DNA from: Paramecium tetraurelia
Taxonomy: Eukaryota > Ciliophora > Oligohymenophorea > Peniculida > Parameciidae
NCBI RefSeq assembly: GCF_000165425.1
Contig: NW_001799222.1
Span: 124,001-188,000 of the forward strand
DNA length: 64,000 bases
Direction: 5' to 3'
Shown: piece after piece, positions 1 to 10,634 of the stretch
Position numbering within the stretch: position 1 is the first letter of the stretch
Layout: each line of letters begins with the position of its first letter
Position numbers and translations under genes: made by a program
Notes under the pieces: generated by a model
What the model saw: only the letters and a program-made list of their open reading frames with translations
The model's database searches: none
Told to the model about the DNA's origin: nothing

Positions 1-351
1 GTTTGGTTTAGAGTAACAAAAGAAAGAGACAGAGGAAGAGAAATAAAGAAGAAAAATCGATAGTAAGGTGCCTCCCAAACCATTCCCAGTGAAGGAAAGC
101 GAATACACAAAGCCAGCCTAAGGGATTAATGTTGGTATTCCATTTTTATTATATTTATAGGATCTCCAATTTACGAAACATCCAATATGTAATATGGACA
201 ATTAAACCCAACGAAATTTGAATTAATTGAAAAGTTTTATCCAAGAGATGCTAAATTCACTTAGGGATTCCAAGGACATACTTACAAATTTGACGGTCTT
301 ACCACTAGTGTTGCCTTTTCAAAAACCCACAAAGCTTTGGATGAGTACTGA
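1..351 (+). CDS. PIERCE-like ciliary microtubule inner protein, 3' part
   Basis: The gene enters from the left edge and ends at TGA 349-351, so its N-terminus is missing. One 26-nt intron (135-160) interrupts the frame; TAA and TAG inside the frame are read as Gln. After a charged Lys/Glu-rich stretch the last 70 residues read as a compact unit with the pattern P-x-Y-x-T-S-N-x-x-Y-G, then a P-T followed by a F-x-P...F segment and a T-T-S-V ending. That order is the signature of the Piercer of microtubule wall proteins (PIERCE1/2), which sit inside the A-tubule of doublet microtubules in motile cilia. Such a protein fits a densely ciliated cell. The match rests on motif order remembered from the family, not on an alignment, so it is likely rather than certain. 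It is convergent with the gene ending at 389. Confidence 0.62.
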
Positions 352-388
352 TTAAAATTATAATATTATTTTATAAGTCATAATATAA

Positions 389-2363
389 TCATATAAATAA
401 TTATTAATTCACTTTTTAGGGAATGTCAAAGTAATCTTGAATTTTATTAGACTTCGTCAGATGTTCATATAGCTTTTTAAACTCTTCCTAGATCTCAGGA
501 AATCTAATAGCTTTTTGAGATATTATTTAGTAATTAATTGGTGAGTATATTGTGAGAGGATTATATGGGGGACATTCATCCAAGGCAATAAATGGGTTTA
601 ATTACCTAGACTAGATAATTTTTGTACCCATAACCATCTATGTAAATGCCCTCTTTTAAGGGATCAAATTAAGTTGCATACTTTTTTAAAAAGTCAAGAA
701 GAATAGATTTTTTATCATTTTGAGTGTAATGCTTGCACATATAGATGGCAGCTAACATTATTGACAAACAAAATGAAGATATTCCTCCTACAAAATTCAT
801 CTTGATAAATGATACCTGTATGAGCATCATTCAGATTTTTGGATTTGAGCAAATACTTTAAAATGAGCATTATATCCCTATACCAATAAAATCTATTCAC
901 CCAATCCTTGATGATCGTGGTTGAAGCAAATCCCAAGTGTGGATTGTTGTAGATATTGCTCCACTAGTAAATCCAAGTTAAATCCACTTGAATGATTTTG
1001 CCTAACATAAAAGGCTTGAACTACCTGAATCTTATTGATCCAAATGGAAACTTTGCCAATTCTGTTAAATATAAGCGTCATCATTGTAAAACGCAGTCTT
1101 GGGATTAAGCTCCAATTTCAGTATGGGCATATGACTTTGAATTAGTCTACAATTGGAATATAATCATACTTTGAATTGACTAAAAAAGGTGTCTATTTTA
1201 ATAGTTAATTTATTGACTATAAAAAGTTAACTATCTGATTATAACTCAACGTTTAAGTCCCCCAGATTCCTATATCAACATCACTTACTTCTAAATCTAG
1301 TCCCGTTTCGAAAGATCCATAAGCATATATATTAAGGTCTGAATTCATGGAAATAATATAATGTAATCTATTGAAGCATATTCGTTTTCGTATTTTATTT
1401 TAAAAACTCTTAACTTGTATGTTATTCACAAACTCATCGATGTCTTGTGTTTTAGATTTGTTTAGGTTTAATTATTTACGTTTAATAGGAGTAGTCTATG
1501 AAGAATATGGATATTGTTTGTTTCCAACTATTTCTACATTATTTTAATTTTTCTTTTTATATTTCTCCTTGTTGCTTTGCTTTTAGATACTTGAGTTCTT
1601 CTGATTGTTCTCATCCTATTACAATTGACAGTCGTCTGATTCTGATTGGGAATTCCCTGTTGTAGTACTTACAGCACCAATCTATATAATCTTGTTAATT
1701 TTACATGATTAAATTAGGCATCCAAATCACTGGAATCTTTTTTGGATTTCTGCTCTATTTTCTATATTTGATTCAAACTACTAACTATTTATTATTTTTA
1801 TGAAGTTGTTTAATACTTCATCTTATGAGTATTAGAGGGAGAAGTTTAATTACATTATTTCTCCTTAATCTATTATTCGATCTAAGGTTGTTGATGATGT
1901 TGTTTTTGGGTGAAGGTCTAGTTTTTTTGGGGTTTTTTTTGTGAATCCACTTTATTTTTCTTGTTCTTTGGCTTTTTATGTGTTTTCTTGTTAGGTTATT
2001 AAAATTATTGAGCAGTTGGTGGCAACTTAAATGCTTCAATATCACTTTGGTCTATCATTTACATTTCTAAACTTATATGAGAATATTAATTGTTTTGATT
2101 CTGTTATTAATGAATCACTTAAAATTCATCTTCAAGAACATTTAGAGATAAGTTTATCAGATTTTTTACACAATTGATGGGATCGAATTCATCATTCTTT
2201 CTTTTAAATTAAGTTTTCATCTAGAACTTAGAAAACATGATATTTACATTTCCACCTATGGTTCTTTCTTACAATGGGTCACATTCAGTGGATAACTTTT
2301 CTTTTTAGGCTTCTAATTATCTGTTTTTATAACGGAAAGTTTGTGTTCCTCTATTGACTTCAT
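389..2363 (-). CDS. TRF4-like non-canonical poly(A) polymerase (nucleotidyltransferase)
   Basis: About 608 residues after removal of six introns (2227-2255, 1682-1704, 1147-1169, 1002-1024, 788-815, 606-627); with these removed the length divides evenly by three. The first half is a low-complexity Gln/Asn/Lys region. From about 1340 downward comes the Pol-beta-type nucleotidyltransferase core: a G-S motif in 'YGSFETGL' followed by 'SDVDIGIWG', which supplies the first two catalytic aspartates, and a third aspartate in 'IIQVDLTW' just after the 1002-1024 intron. A helical central domain follows, with 'HTGGISSFCL' resembling the G-G-L-S-S-Y element of TRF4/PAPD5 enzymes. These enzymes add short oligo(A) tails to nuclear RNAs and mark them for exosome decay. 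The start is the first ATG after an AT-rich spacer; the frame is open through two introns from there. Confidence 0.78.
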
Positions 2364-2592
2364 CAAACTTATTTTCACTAGTCTGGAAAGACGTACTTTA
2401 ATTTAGAATATAGGAAATCATTTATTAATTATTATAATCTTTTAATGCTTGTTATTTAATCATTTTCAAAGAGAGATATATATATCCTTTAATTTATAAG
2501 ATGTTGTATGATATGTAAGGTATGATATAAGAATATGAATAATATCTTAAAATATTGATTAAAATAAAGATTATTATATATTTAAATCTATG

Positions 2593-3726
2593 TCATTTAA
2601 TCATAATTTTATATTTTTTGGACACTTCTTCGCTATTGTCAAAGGGATCATCGACTGTTGACAATCTTTTAACATAACCTAAGGTTGTGTTTCCGAATAG
2701 AAATGACCCAGATGATTAATGTTATGGTGACAATAATTGAGTACTAAATGATGCTTTACTTTTGTTCTTAACTAATCGACCTCTAGCGGATTGTATTTTT
2801 AGTTTTTGATTAAATAATTCCAATTCATCCAACATTTTCTAATCTACTACCTTCCATTAGGGTTCTGTAAATTGTTTTTCCTCTTGAAAATGATCGTTCA
2901 ACTTATAAAATTATTATATTTATTATGTTAATCTTATGTAATCAGGAACCAAATTAAAAACCTAAAAGAATATAGGGTATTGTATTGATTGAAAATCAAG
3001 GATGAACTCCATTATTATCCTATTTATAAAAATAATTAGAACTTCTCAAAAAACAAGTAGATTGCTATCACGTCATTCCACACAAGTAATACAATTTCTC
3101 CAATTATTTCTTCTTGATGTTTGTCCAATTCGGATTTAATTATCTAATGATGAATTATATACTCATACTGGCATGTAGTTAAAAATAACTGTTAATAGAT
3201 TGATTGCTTTATAATAGTTAGATTAGTTTTCGATAAAACCTTAAATAATATTTAACATTACTGTCCAAAGTATAAGTCTTTTGTGATTTGGCCATTTTTA
3301 GTAAGTGCAGACCGTTGGCCAATCTTTGCAGCATTTCGAAATACATCATTATAAACTTCTCTTTGTCTTGGTTCTTCTCCCTACAACCTATTTTGCTTAG
3401 GTTTACTTATAACGAAATCCATCCCAATCGAGTAGAGATTCTGAAAATTATTCGCCGTGCATGAAATCATCCAAAAGAACATGGCAAGTGGCCAAGATTT
3501 TGAGTTTTACTCGATATGATACTTTATCAGGGAGAGACTAAAAGAATTTCTAAAAGGTTTTCTTGATTGGTTGTGGAGTGCGACAAATCAATTGTTTTTC
3601 TTAAGGGAATCCTTGCATGAGCTATTTTAGATCGGCAATGTTTAGAAAGGGTTTGCTATTCAAAATGGAACTAGTAAATAGAGCCTTCTCAAAATCTGTT
3701 TATTATTTGAAGAATTTGCTAAACAT
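2593..3726 (-). CDS. ANTH-domain clathrin assembly protein (AP180/CALM-like)
   Basis: About 363 residues with two introns, a 19-nt intron near 3390 and a 23-nt intron near 3028-3050. The N-terminal 270 residues look like an ANTH domain: a helical segment with 'VKLKILATCHVLLDDF' and a following 'FSESLLDW' correspond to the helix pair that precedes the arginine/lysine lipid site in AP180, and a later run reads 'LRLTQQIQQFYKL'-like helices before a Glu-rich linker. ANTH domains bind phosphatidylinositol 4,5-bisphosphate and recruit clathrin at endocytic sites. The C-terminal tail is short and carries one D-P-F motif ('DDPFDN'), the peptide that binds the AP-2 alpha ear. Vertebrate AP180 has many such motifs, so this is a minimal adaptor. 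The gene above (4250) is read in the same direction. Confidence 0.66.
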
Positions 3727-3768
3727 TGTAAAATTAATATATAATATATATTTAATATTCCTTTTTAT

Positions 3769-4250
3769 TCAATTGCTCATTTACCAACATTAATAAATGA
3801 AAGGGATCTTAACATAAATTGATTATTTTTACTTTGAATAAACATATCAAGGAGGAAAGAATCAATTCCAGAATGTGAAGTCCGAATTGCGAATTCCACA
3901 TTTCCAACTCCAGAGATCCGTTGACTTCTTAACTTGAATATTTCTTCATCTTGATCTTCAGATTGGCCATGAACCAAATGGCATCCAAAACAATTGTGAC
4001 CACTGTCAGATAAAAAACCTCCCTTAATTTGAAATTATACATATCGTAATATTTTGTTCTCGTGTTGATTTATTGAGTTGCTAAGATAGAGTAAGATGAA
4101 AAGCACAGTTAGAAATACAGGGCAATTGAAATCAAATTTGCTTAAGCAATTAATAATGCTCAAGTACTTGAATAGTTTCACCTCATCATACCACAATCGC
4201 TGTGCTGCAATTCTTTAGTGTTACATATCCAGAGGGGATCGTTGCTCCAT
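3769..4250 (-). CDS. AGTRAP-like multi-pass membrane protein
   Basis: About 144 residues. The exon chain uses a 22-nt intron that ends just before 'VFYLTVVTIVLDAIWF' and a 25-nt intron near the 3' end. Three clearly hydrophobic stretches are visible: 'VFLTVLFILLYLSNS', 'VFYLTVVTIVLDAIWF' and 'LHILELILSSLICLF'. Their order and spacing, with a polar link of about 13 residues between the first two, recall the angiotensin II receptor-associated protein family of small Golgi/endosome membrane proteins. Another uninterrupted frame through the same DNA ends at 3777 but is less hydrophobic and lacks the pattern. I favour the spliced version. The start ATG lies 48 bp from the start of the next gene on the other strand, suggesting a shared bidirectional promoter. 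Confidence 0.48.
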
Positions 4251-4298
4251 TGTTATATCCGCTGATATACATTTTTATTTGTTTTTTTAATTTATATT

Positions 4299-7200
4299 AT
4301 GGATAAAAGAAAGTTGTTATTTGAGGACAATTTGAAAACCAATTTCTAGGATTTCAATAATGACTTCAAGGACAATAAACTCAAAGTCAATGATATCAAA
4401 AACAGAGACTAATCCAATAAGAGAGTATCCACCAAGTATTTCAATTTGAAATGTTAGATAACCATATGAAGCAAATAATAAATCAAATGAATTGAACAAT
4501 AAAACTAACTCTAGTTTTTCAATCTATCAGGATAATGATACATCCTATTTCAGAAAGAGGATAGAAGATCTATAATTCAGAGTTGACTCTTAGGACTTAA
4601 AATTGAAGGCAAAAGATAAGGAAATACAACATCAACAATCTTAGATTAAACAATATATTCTTGAATTGCATCAGATCCAAATTATAGAGAAAGATTATAA
4701 AGAGTAGATCATTGCTCTAAACAGTGTGCTCTCCTAATGGAAAGATAAATATTTTGCCAATCTCAAAGAATACTAATATAAATTAGCTACAATAACTAGA
4801 CAAGCATCACAGGACTAGAATTCTTTGAAGAAAAAATATGAAGAAATCATAGAACAGCAATAAAAGGAGATCGAGTAGATTGAGTTAAGATTTGAAAATG
4901 AAAGGGATAATATCTATAAATCTATGGAATTATAAAATAAATCATAACATATAAATGAAGAGATAAATGTAAGAAATTCTCTAAGCATATAATAGGAATT
5001 GATATCGAAATATGATGAATTAGAGACTGAGAATATGGGATTAAGAGAAAAAATACTAGTGTTTGAAGCTAATTAAGATGAACTCAAATTTCACATCTAA
5101 TAAATCTCTGGCAGATTATTAGAACAAGTGAACAAGACTGTTTAAGTATTATATTTATAAAATACATTAGCTTGAATAATAGAAATAATAGGAAATCTAA
5201 AATTGTTAGAACTTATTATTGGCAAAGGATAAACAAATCAATAATCTGTTAATACAAATTGAAGAATCTAAGAATGATGAGTAATATCTCGATTAAGAAA
5301 AGCTAGTACAATTAGAAAATCTGAACAATTAATTAATTGAGTAAAATTCATAATTAGAAGATGAAAATCAAAAATTGAAAACATAACATTCCGATTAATT
5401 CGAGTAAGAGAATGAAGAACTAAAACTCATCATTCAAAAATAGAAATAATAAATTTAAAAATAATAATAAGAATTGACTTAATATATCTAACAAAAAAAC
5501 TAATTTGAATAGCTATCAATCTCAGAAGCAAATTTAAAATCATAAGAATAATAAGTTGAATTTAATGCAATACTTCAATAATTAAGTTAGGCAGAATAGG
5601 AATGTGAAAAATTAAGACAATAGAATCATACCCTCTAAAATAGTATATCTAATTAGTAGATCTTTGGATATTAGAAGGATGAATTATTAGAATAGATTGA
5701 ATCATATGTAAGAGATATTAAGGAGAAAGATGAAGTGATATAATCATAAAGAATAAATTAAAAAGAATTTGAGAAGGTATTGGCTCAATATAGAGCAGAA
5801 AATAAAGAATATAAAACAAAAAATGAGCTATTGTCAAATTAAAATGAAATATCAACACTTTAAATAGAAGAAATATTGAGGGAAAAATAACAATTATAAA
5901 AGTAGTTAGAAAGTTTAGCAAATGAAAATAAATTATAAACTAAAGAAATTCAAAATCTCTAAGAAACTATTAATATATAGATGAGAAAAGAAAATGACAA
6001 TTCATTAATTATGAAGATAGAGAATTTGAAAAACAAGAATTCCATTCTTTAAGAATAAAATATTATGCTTTCATAAAAGGCAGATGAAGTTTTGGAGGAA
6101 TTTGAACAAAAAACTAAATTTTATTAACTAGAAATTGCTGAAACATAAGAATTATATAATTTAATTTCCCTTTAATTAAATGAAAAAGAACTCAAATTGA
6201 AACAACTTGAAGAAAACCTGGTTTTATAAAAGGAACATTCGTAATAACTATTTGAAAACAATTAAACTTTGCAGGAAGATCAAAGGCTATATCATTAACA
6301 ATTGTCTAATTTCAAATAAATAACTGAGGATACTTAAATCTATGATGTTGATTTTTAAAATCAACTTTAGGACTAGTAAATAAAGTCTAAGACTTCTGAT
6401 AGATAAAAAGGCTTCGAATTTAACAATGTGGAAGAGCGGTAAGAAATCACAACTTATGTGAGTAAATAAGAAAATAATTAAAATGAAGAGCTTCTATAAA
6501 TGATAAACGATTTTGATTTGTAATTAAGATCAGAAAAAGAATTAAATGAAAATCTAAATCTTCAGCTTCAAAATTTGCAAGGTGAATTTTTAGCATTGTA
6601 AGAGGATAAGCTTAAATCTTTAATATAAACTGAGAAATAAGAGGAATAGATAAAATAACTAACATAAAAATTAACAGAATAAAAACTATTAAATGAAGAT
6701 TTACAATAAACATATCAGAGTAATTTAGAGATCGAATTAGAAAAAAATAAAAACACTTTTGAAAATACAATAAACTTATTGCAAGAAGAAAAAGATTAAC
6801 TAAAATAAAAAACTATTGAAGCCATATAGGAAAACATCGATTTATAAAATAAATTATAATAGTTTGAAACAGAATTATTATAAAAACAATTATAATTATC
6901 AAGAATTGATCATTAATAGGTAGTTGAATCATATGAAAATGAGAATAGCAATAACTTTGAACTTGAGTAGTCAACAGAAGGAAGACAATACTTAATAGTT
7001 AAAAATGAAAAAAGTGAATAAGTAAATAATTAGTAAGAAGATGATGTGTAAGTTTAGGAATTTATGAAGGATGAAAATAGTTAAATTAAAAAACTAGAAT
7101 AAGAATTTGAGTTCTAATAGTAAGCTTAGGTTCCATTGAATTAAAAAGGACTGAGAGAATAAATAGTATCTTCATTTGAATAAAGCTCATAAAGTGTAGA

Positions 7201-7470
7201 ATAAGCATCAAATTAAGAAACTCTCGTCTTAAAATTAATTGAAAAGATTAATTTTGATGAACACTCTGTTTTATCAAATCCAAAACCTGAACAATAGGAA
7301 CTATTTGAGGTCGACTAGCAACCCAAGGAAGTTTCCTTTAACTAACAACAAGACGACCCTTCTAAAATTTCCAAAGAATTAGCGAATAATTTGATTAATG
7401 TAATAATTTTATTTATTTATAGAATGTCTTAATTGATGCAATCGAATCAGTACTTAATTTAAGTAAGTGA
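4299..7470 (+). CDS. Long coiled-coil protein
   Basis: About 1,033 residues with three introns: 22 nt near 4436-4457, 25 nt near 5149-5173 and 23 nt near 7400-7422. Removing them gives a length divisible by three and joins one continuous frame. Apart from the first 60 residues the whole protein is rich in Gln, Glu, Lys, Leu and Asn with heptad-like leucine spacing, so it should form an extended parallel coiled coil. Most glutamines are TAA or TAG, which is why standard translation shows nothing here. There is no motor, calponin, PH or zinc-binding module. Similar proteins in ciliates belong to basal bodies, the cortex or Golgi tethers, but composition alone cannot assign a job, so I leave the function open. 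Confidence 0.82.
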
Positions 7471-7958
7471 ATTATTAATGTATATCATTTAAAACTTAAA
7501 TTTATATCAATCAACTTAAATTGTATATTCCCTATTAATATATAATTATCTAATAATTTTATATATCTAACCGATCAAATGGCATCCTACATCCATTATG
7601 AATATTGATAAGACTATCTTATTGGTAAAATATCTAAGTTATATATTTTTTAACTTAAACTTCTTTTACACAATACTAAATACTTTTAATTTTATACAAA
7701 AAAAATTTAATAAAAAATATACTCTGAATAATTATGATAATATTTAATTATAACATAATAGAAAAAGCACATATAATAATCCTAATATATAAAATATATA
7801 ATCCCTTATACAATTAGAGAAATCAATTTAATTACTTAAACAGCACATAGAATATTGTCATTTAAGTGAAAAATTAATTATAATTAATAATACTTTATAA
7901 GTTAATAACTTAATTCTCCAGATATATAATATTGTTGTCCTAAAATTTAACAAATAAA
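7471..7958. other. Convergent intergenic spacer, no gene seen
   Basis: This AT-rich stretch lies between the 3' ends of the coiled-coil gene (+) and the Rab gene (-). It has TGA in every frame at short intervals, many A and T homopolymers, and no recognisable domain on either strand. It probably holds the two 3' untranslated regions and polyadenylation signals. Confidence 0.6.
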
Positions 7959-8597
7959 TCAGCAACAACTGTCTTATTTTTTTGGTTTTTCCTCTTAAGG
8001 CAATGGAGTTTGTAAATATTATTGGGGTTGTGGTTTTCTTACTTTTCCAGCGATTCCTGTTTCCTGAATTTACTGAGTAAAAGCTTGAAATGCAGCTTCC
8101 ACCTAGTTGATATTAATGATAAATACTTGATCACTTGTTTTTGCACTAACTTCAAAGAATTTTAGATTATATTCTTTGGCCATTTCTTCAGCCATAGCTG
8201 TGGTTACTTATCTAGATTCATCGGTTGCTAAATCGCTTTTGTTTCCCAAAAGCATCAACAATACATTTTCGTCTGCATAATGATTGAGTTCGTTCATCCA
8301 ATATTTACGGATATCTTCAAAAGACTTAAGGTTTGTAATATCGTAAACAACAACGATTCCTTATGCTCCTTTGTAGTAAGAGTTAGTAATATTTCTAAAT
8401 CTCTCCTAACCAGCGGTATCCCATATCTACAATTTAACTCCCTATCCATTAACCCTAAGCGATTTAAAACGAAAATCAACTCCGATTGTGCTGAGATACA
8501 TATCTCTGAATTAATCATCGCAGAATCGAATAAGCAATGAAGACTTTCCAACAGCACTATTCCCTACTATTACTATTTTGTATAATTACTCCTCCAT
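7959..8597 (-). CDS. Rab-family small GTPase (Rab1-like)
   Basis: 204 residues after removing a 24-nt intron at 8103-8126. All G boxes are intact: P-loop 'GNSAVGKSS', switch I threonine in 'STIGVDF', 'WDTAGQERF', 'GNKSD' and 'SAKTS'. The RabF elements 'IGVDFR' and 'LQIWDTAGQERF' mark it as a Rab. It ends in '-DSCC', a double cysteine for geranylgeranylation, so it should cycle between cytosol and membranes. The switch regions are closest to the Rab1/Ypt1 group, which acts in ER-to-Golgi traffic, but the subfamily is a judgement by eye. The intron falls exactly between 'KTSDQ' and 'VEAAFQ'; unspliced it would add eight in-frame residues. The ATG is the only methionine before the P-loop. Confidence 0.93.
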
Positions 8598-8969
8598 TTT
8601 TTAAATTATTATTTTACAAGAATTCATCGTCACTTATTAGATATCATTCTGTATTCATTCATTTAAATAAATGATGTAAATATATATTGTATATGCACTC
8701 CACATCAATTTATTTAATTAATCGGCCATTCTTAATTATTTTCAATCAAGAGTCCTTCTCAGATTCTACATCCACAATTTTTGTGAAAACTATAAATGTG
8801 AATTAGATATCGAGAAGCATTCAAAATATTCCAATTCATAGTCAATTTACTTATTAGCATCATTATTTATAAAATTACTGCAAGTTCTACATATATTTTG
8901 ATATCTATAAAATTTATAATTCACATTAATTTATGTTCCTATTCCATAAAACTGTTTTTGATTTATAGA
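8598..8969. promoter_or_regulatory. Divergent upstream region, Rab / LITAF
   Basis: This 372-bp spacer separates two start codons that point away from each other, so both promoters must lie in it. It is AT-rich with no open frame of interest. I cannot identify individual elements. Confidence 0.35.
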
Positions 8970-9443
8970 ATGAGACTCTTGATATTCAACTTGCAGTTTG
9001 CTTTTTACTTTATTAATCAACAACAAAAAATCAATGTATTCGAACATGATTTAAGGAATACCAGTCTCCATGTATAGTCTTTTTTAATATTCTCTAGGGA
9101 CTAGAACTCCTCTTGTTATGCCAAGCAAAATAATATTGTTTATGAAAATGTAGTAATGGTCAATAAGTAATTTCTCAACATTATTCATAGATAACTTCCC
9201 TTATGGGCCAATGATTAAGAAAAATAAACTGAAATATAATGTTAGTTTTGTAAACGTCCAATCATTACGTTAACGAAATAAAGAATTGGAAAAGGTTCTA
9301 TAGTATGTTCACTTATTTTAATCTTAACCTTTCCAATACTGTTTTGGTTGCCTTGTTATAAAGAGTCTTGCCAAGATGTAGTTCATTTATGTCCTAATTG
9401 CGGTCATATAGTTGGCGAAAAACTCTATAAACCATGTTCTTGA
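8970..9443 (+). CDS. LITAF-domain membrane-associated zinc protein
   Basis: 157 residues as one frame. The C-terminal 70 residues are a LITAF (SIMPLE-like) domain: a first 'CQFCKRP' CxxC knuckle, a hydrophobic segment 'SLILILTFPILFWLPCY' that inserts as an in-plane membrane anchor, then 'HLCPNCGHIVG', the conserved H-x-C-P-x-C-G-x-x-x-G knuckle. The two knuckles bind one zinc ion and hold the protein on the cytosolic face of late endosomes or lysosomes. Animal LITAF carries PPxY and PSAP motifs upstream; I do not see them here. The N-terminal 75 residues are less certain, because one GT-AG segment (9077-9102) could be an intron, and the true start might differ. Confidence 0.72.
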
Positions 9444-10167
9444 ATTATAAATTGATATTATATTGCTATCTGTTTTAAAGTTAATCAAATTTAATCGAAT
9501 TCTAATTGCTTACAATTAATCTCCAAGATCAGAACATATTGTTATTATCAAATAATATATTCAATTCAGAATTAGAACTAAAATTAATTGCCTAAATTTA
9601 TTTCGTTATTATTAGAAATCTTTAAGAAATTACAAATAGCCACAATTTTAGCAAGATTATATAAGTTTATTCATTTCGAGCAGGATCTCTATAATAAGGC
9701 ATTTGTAGCCATTAATTTGAGTAACAGAAAAGGAAACCAAATTTTATAGTAAATTCTAATTTAAGAGATACTTAGCTAGAATTAATAAAGGTTTTTCTAA
9801 ATACCAAAATCAAATTAGTCAGAAAAAGACCCTTAAATATTAAATTAGAAAATAAATATGACAAAAAAGATTAAGAAACAATACTTATCATTGTAGATAT
9901 TAGTTTAAGCAAATTTTTCAAAAGGTGAAAATGATTCACAGAAATTATCATGCAAATATTACAGATCTTTTGAGAGAGATATAATCATTTATTGGAACAA
10001 TCTGCTACAAGAGCATCAATACATATCTAAGATTTTCAATAAATAGACGGTTAAATTGGAGTTTTTGGGTTATACGTTTAAGGAATTTTATGATAAATTT
10101 AATATTGATAATGGAATTTCTCAATCACTTAATATTTTGGATATTCTGTGTAGTTTTATATATGTGA
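9444..10167 (+). pseudogene. Coding-like stretch, possible decayed or unrecognised gene
   Basis: Directly after the LITAF stop the + strand stays open in ciliate code for about 480 nt, then a GT-AG segment near 9894-9925 would join it to another open run ending at TGA 10165-10167. The composition (many Lys, Asn, Ile, Gln) is what random AT-rich DNA also gives when only TGA stops a frame. There is no convincing ATG after the LITAF stop and no domain I recognise. It may be a degraded gene, a fast-evolving gene or noncoding DNA. Confidence 0.22.
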
Positions 10168-10634
10168 CAATGTATAATATTTATTAGCTGATTCAAATAC
10201 ATTATCTATTAATTTAATAAATATCAAATTCAGGCTTAAAGAAGGTCTAATTCATTTAATTTAATAATTCTCATAAATTTTTTGTTGAAATCAAATTCTT
10301 TATTTTTCTTTCTTCAATCTCTTGATGTAATTTTTCTTCTTTTATTTTATCTTTAGGTTATTTCGTATACTTCAAAATCGAATAAATGATAGATTCTATC
10401 ATTTTTTCATAGTAATGCTATTATGATATATCAATTAGGCAATAGTAACATAATTTATAATCCTTTTGATATAAATAAAATTGAGAATTAACTACATTAT
10501 CGAAAGTAAAGTTATTTTGGAGATTATTAGTGCATTAATTAAAAAAGTTAATTACTATTATTTAGATACTTAATACTGAAATCAGGATTTAAAAATCTTT
10601 GATTTTAATTTATAATTATTTATAAATAATTAAA
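10168..10634. other. Intergenic, upstream of formin
   Basis: I see no gene in this AT-rich stretch. It contains T-rich blocks (about 10260-10360) and the region immediately upstream of the formin start, which must include its promoter. Confidence 0.4.

Noticed and set aside
3777-4250. Uninterrupted frame ending at 3777 as the true product
   Set aside because: The spliced alternative ending at 3769 gives three membrane segments with family-like spacing, while the unspliced frame does not.
7471-7958. A/T homopolymer runs as bacterial-type terminators
   Set aside because: The genome is eukaryotic and AT-rich; such runs are common background.
8280-8540. A + strand standard-code ORF of 86 codons
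   Set aside because: It lies antisense to the intact G-domain of the Rab gene, which explains its openness.
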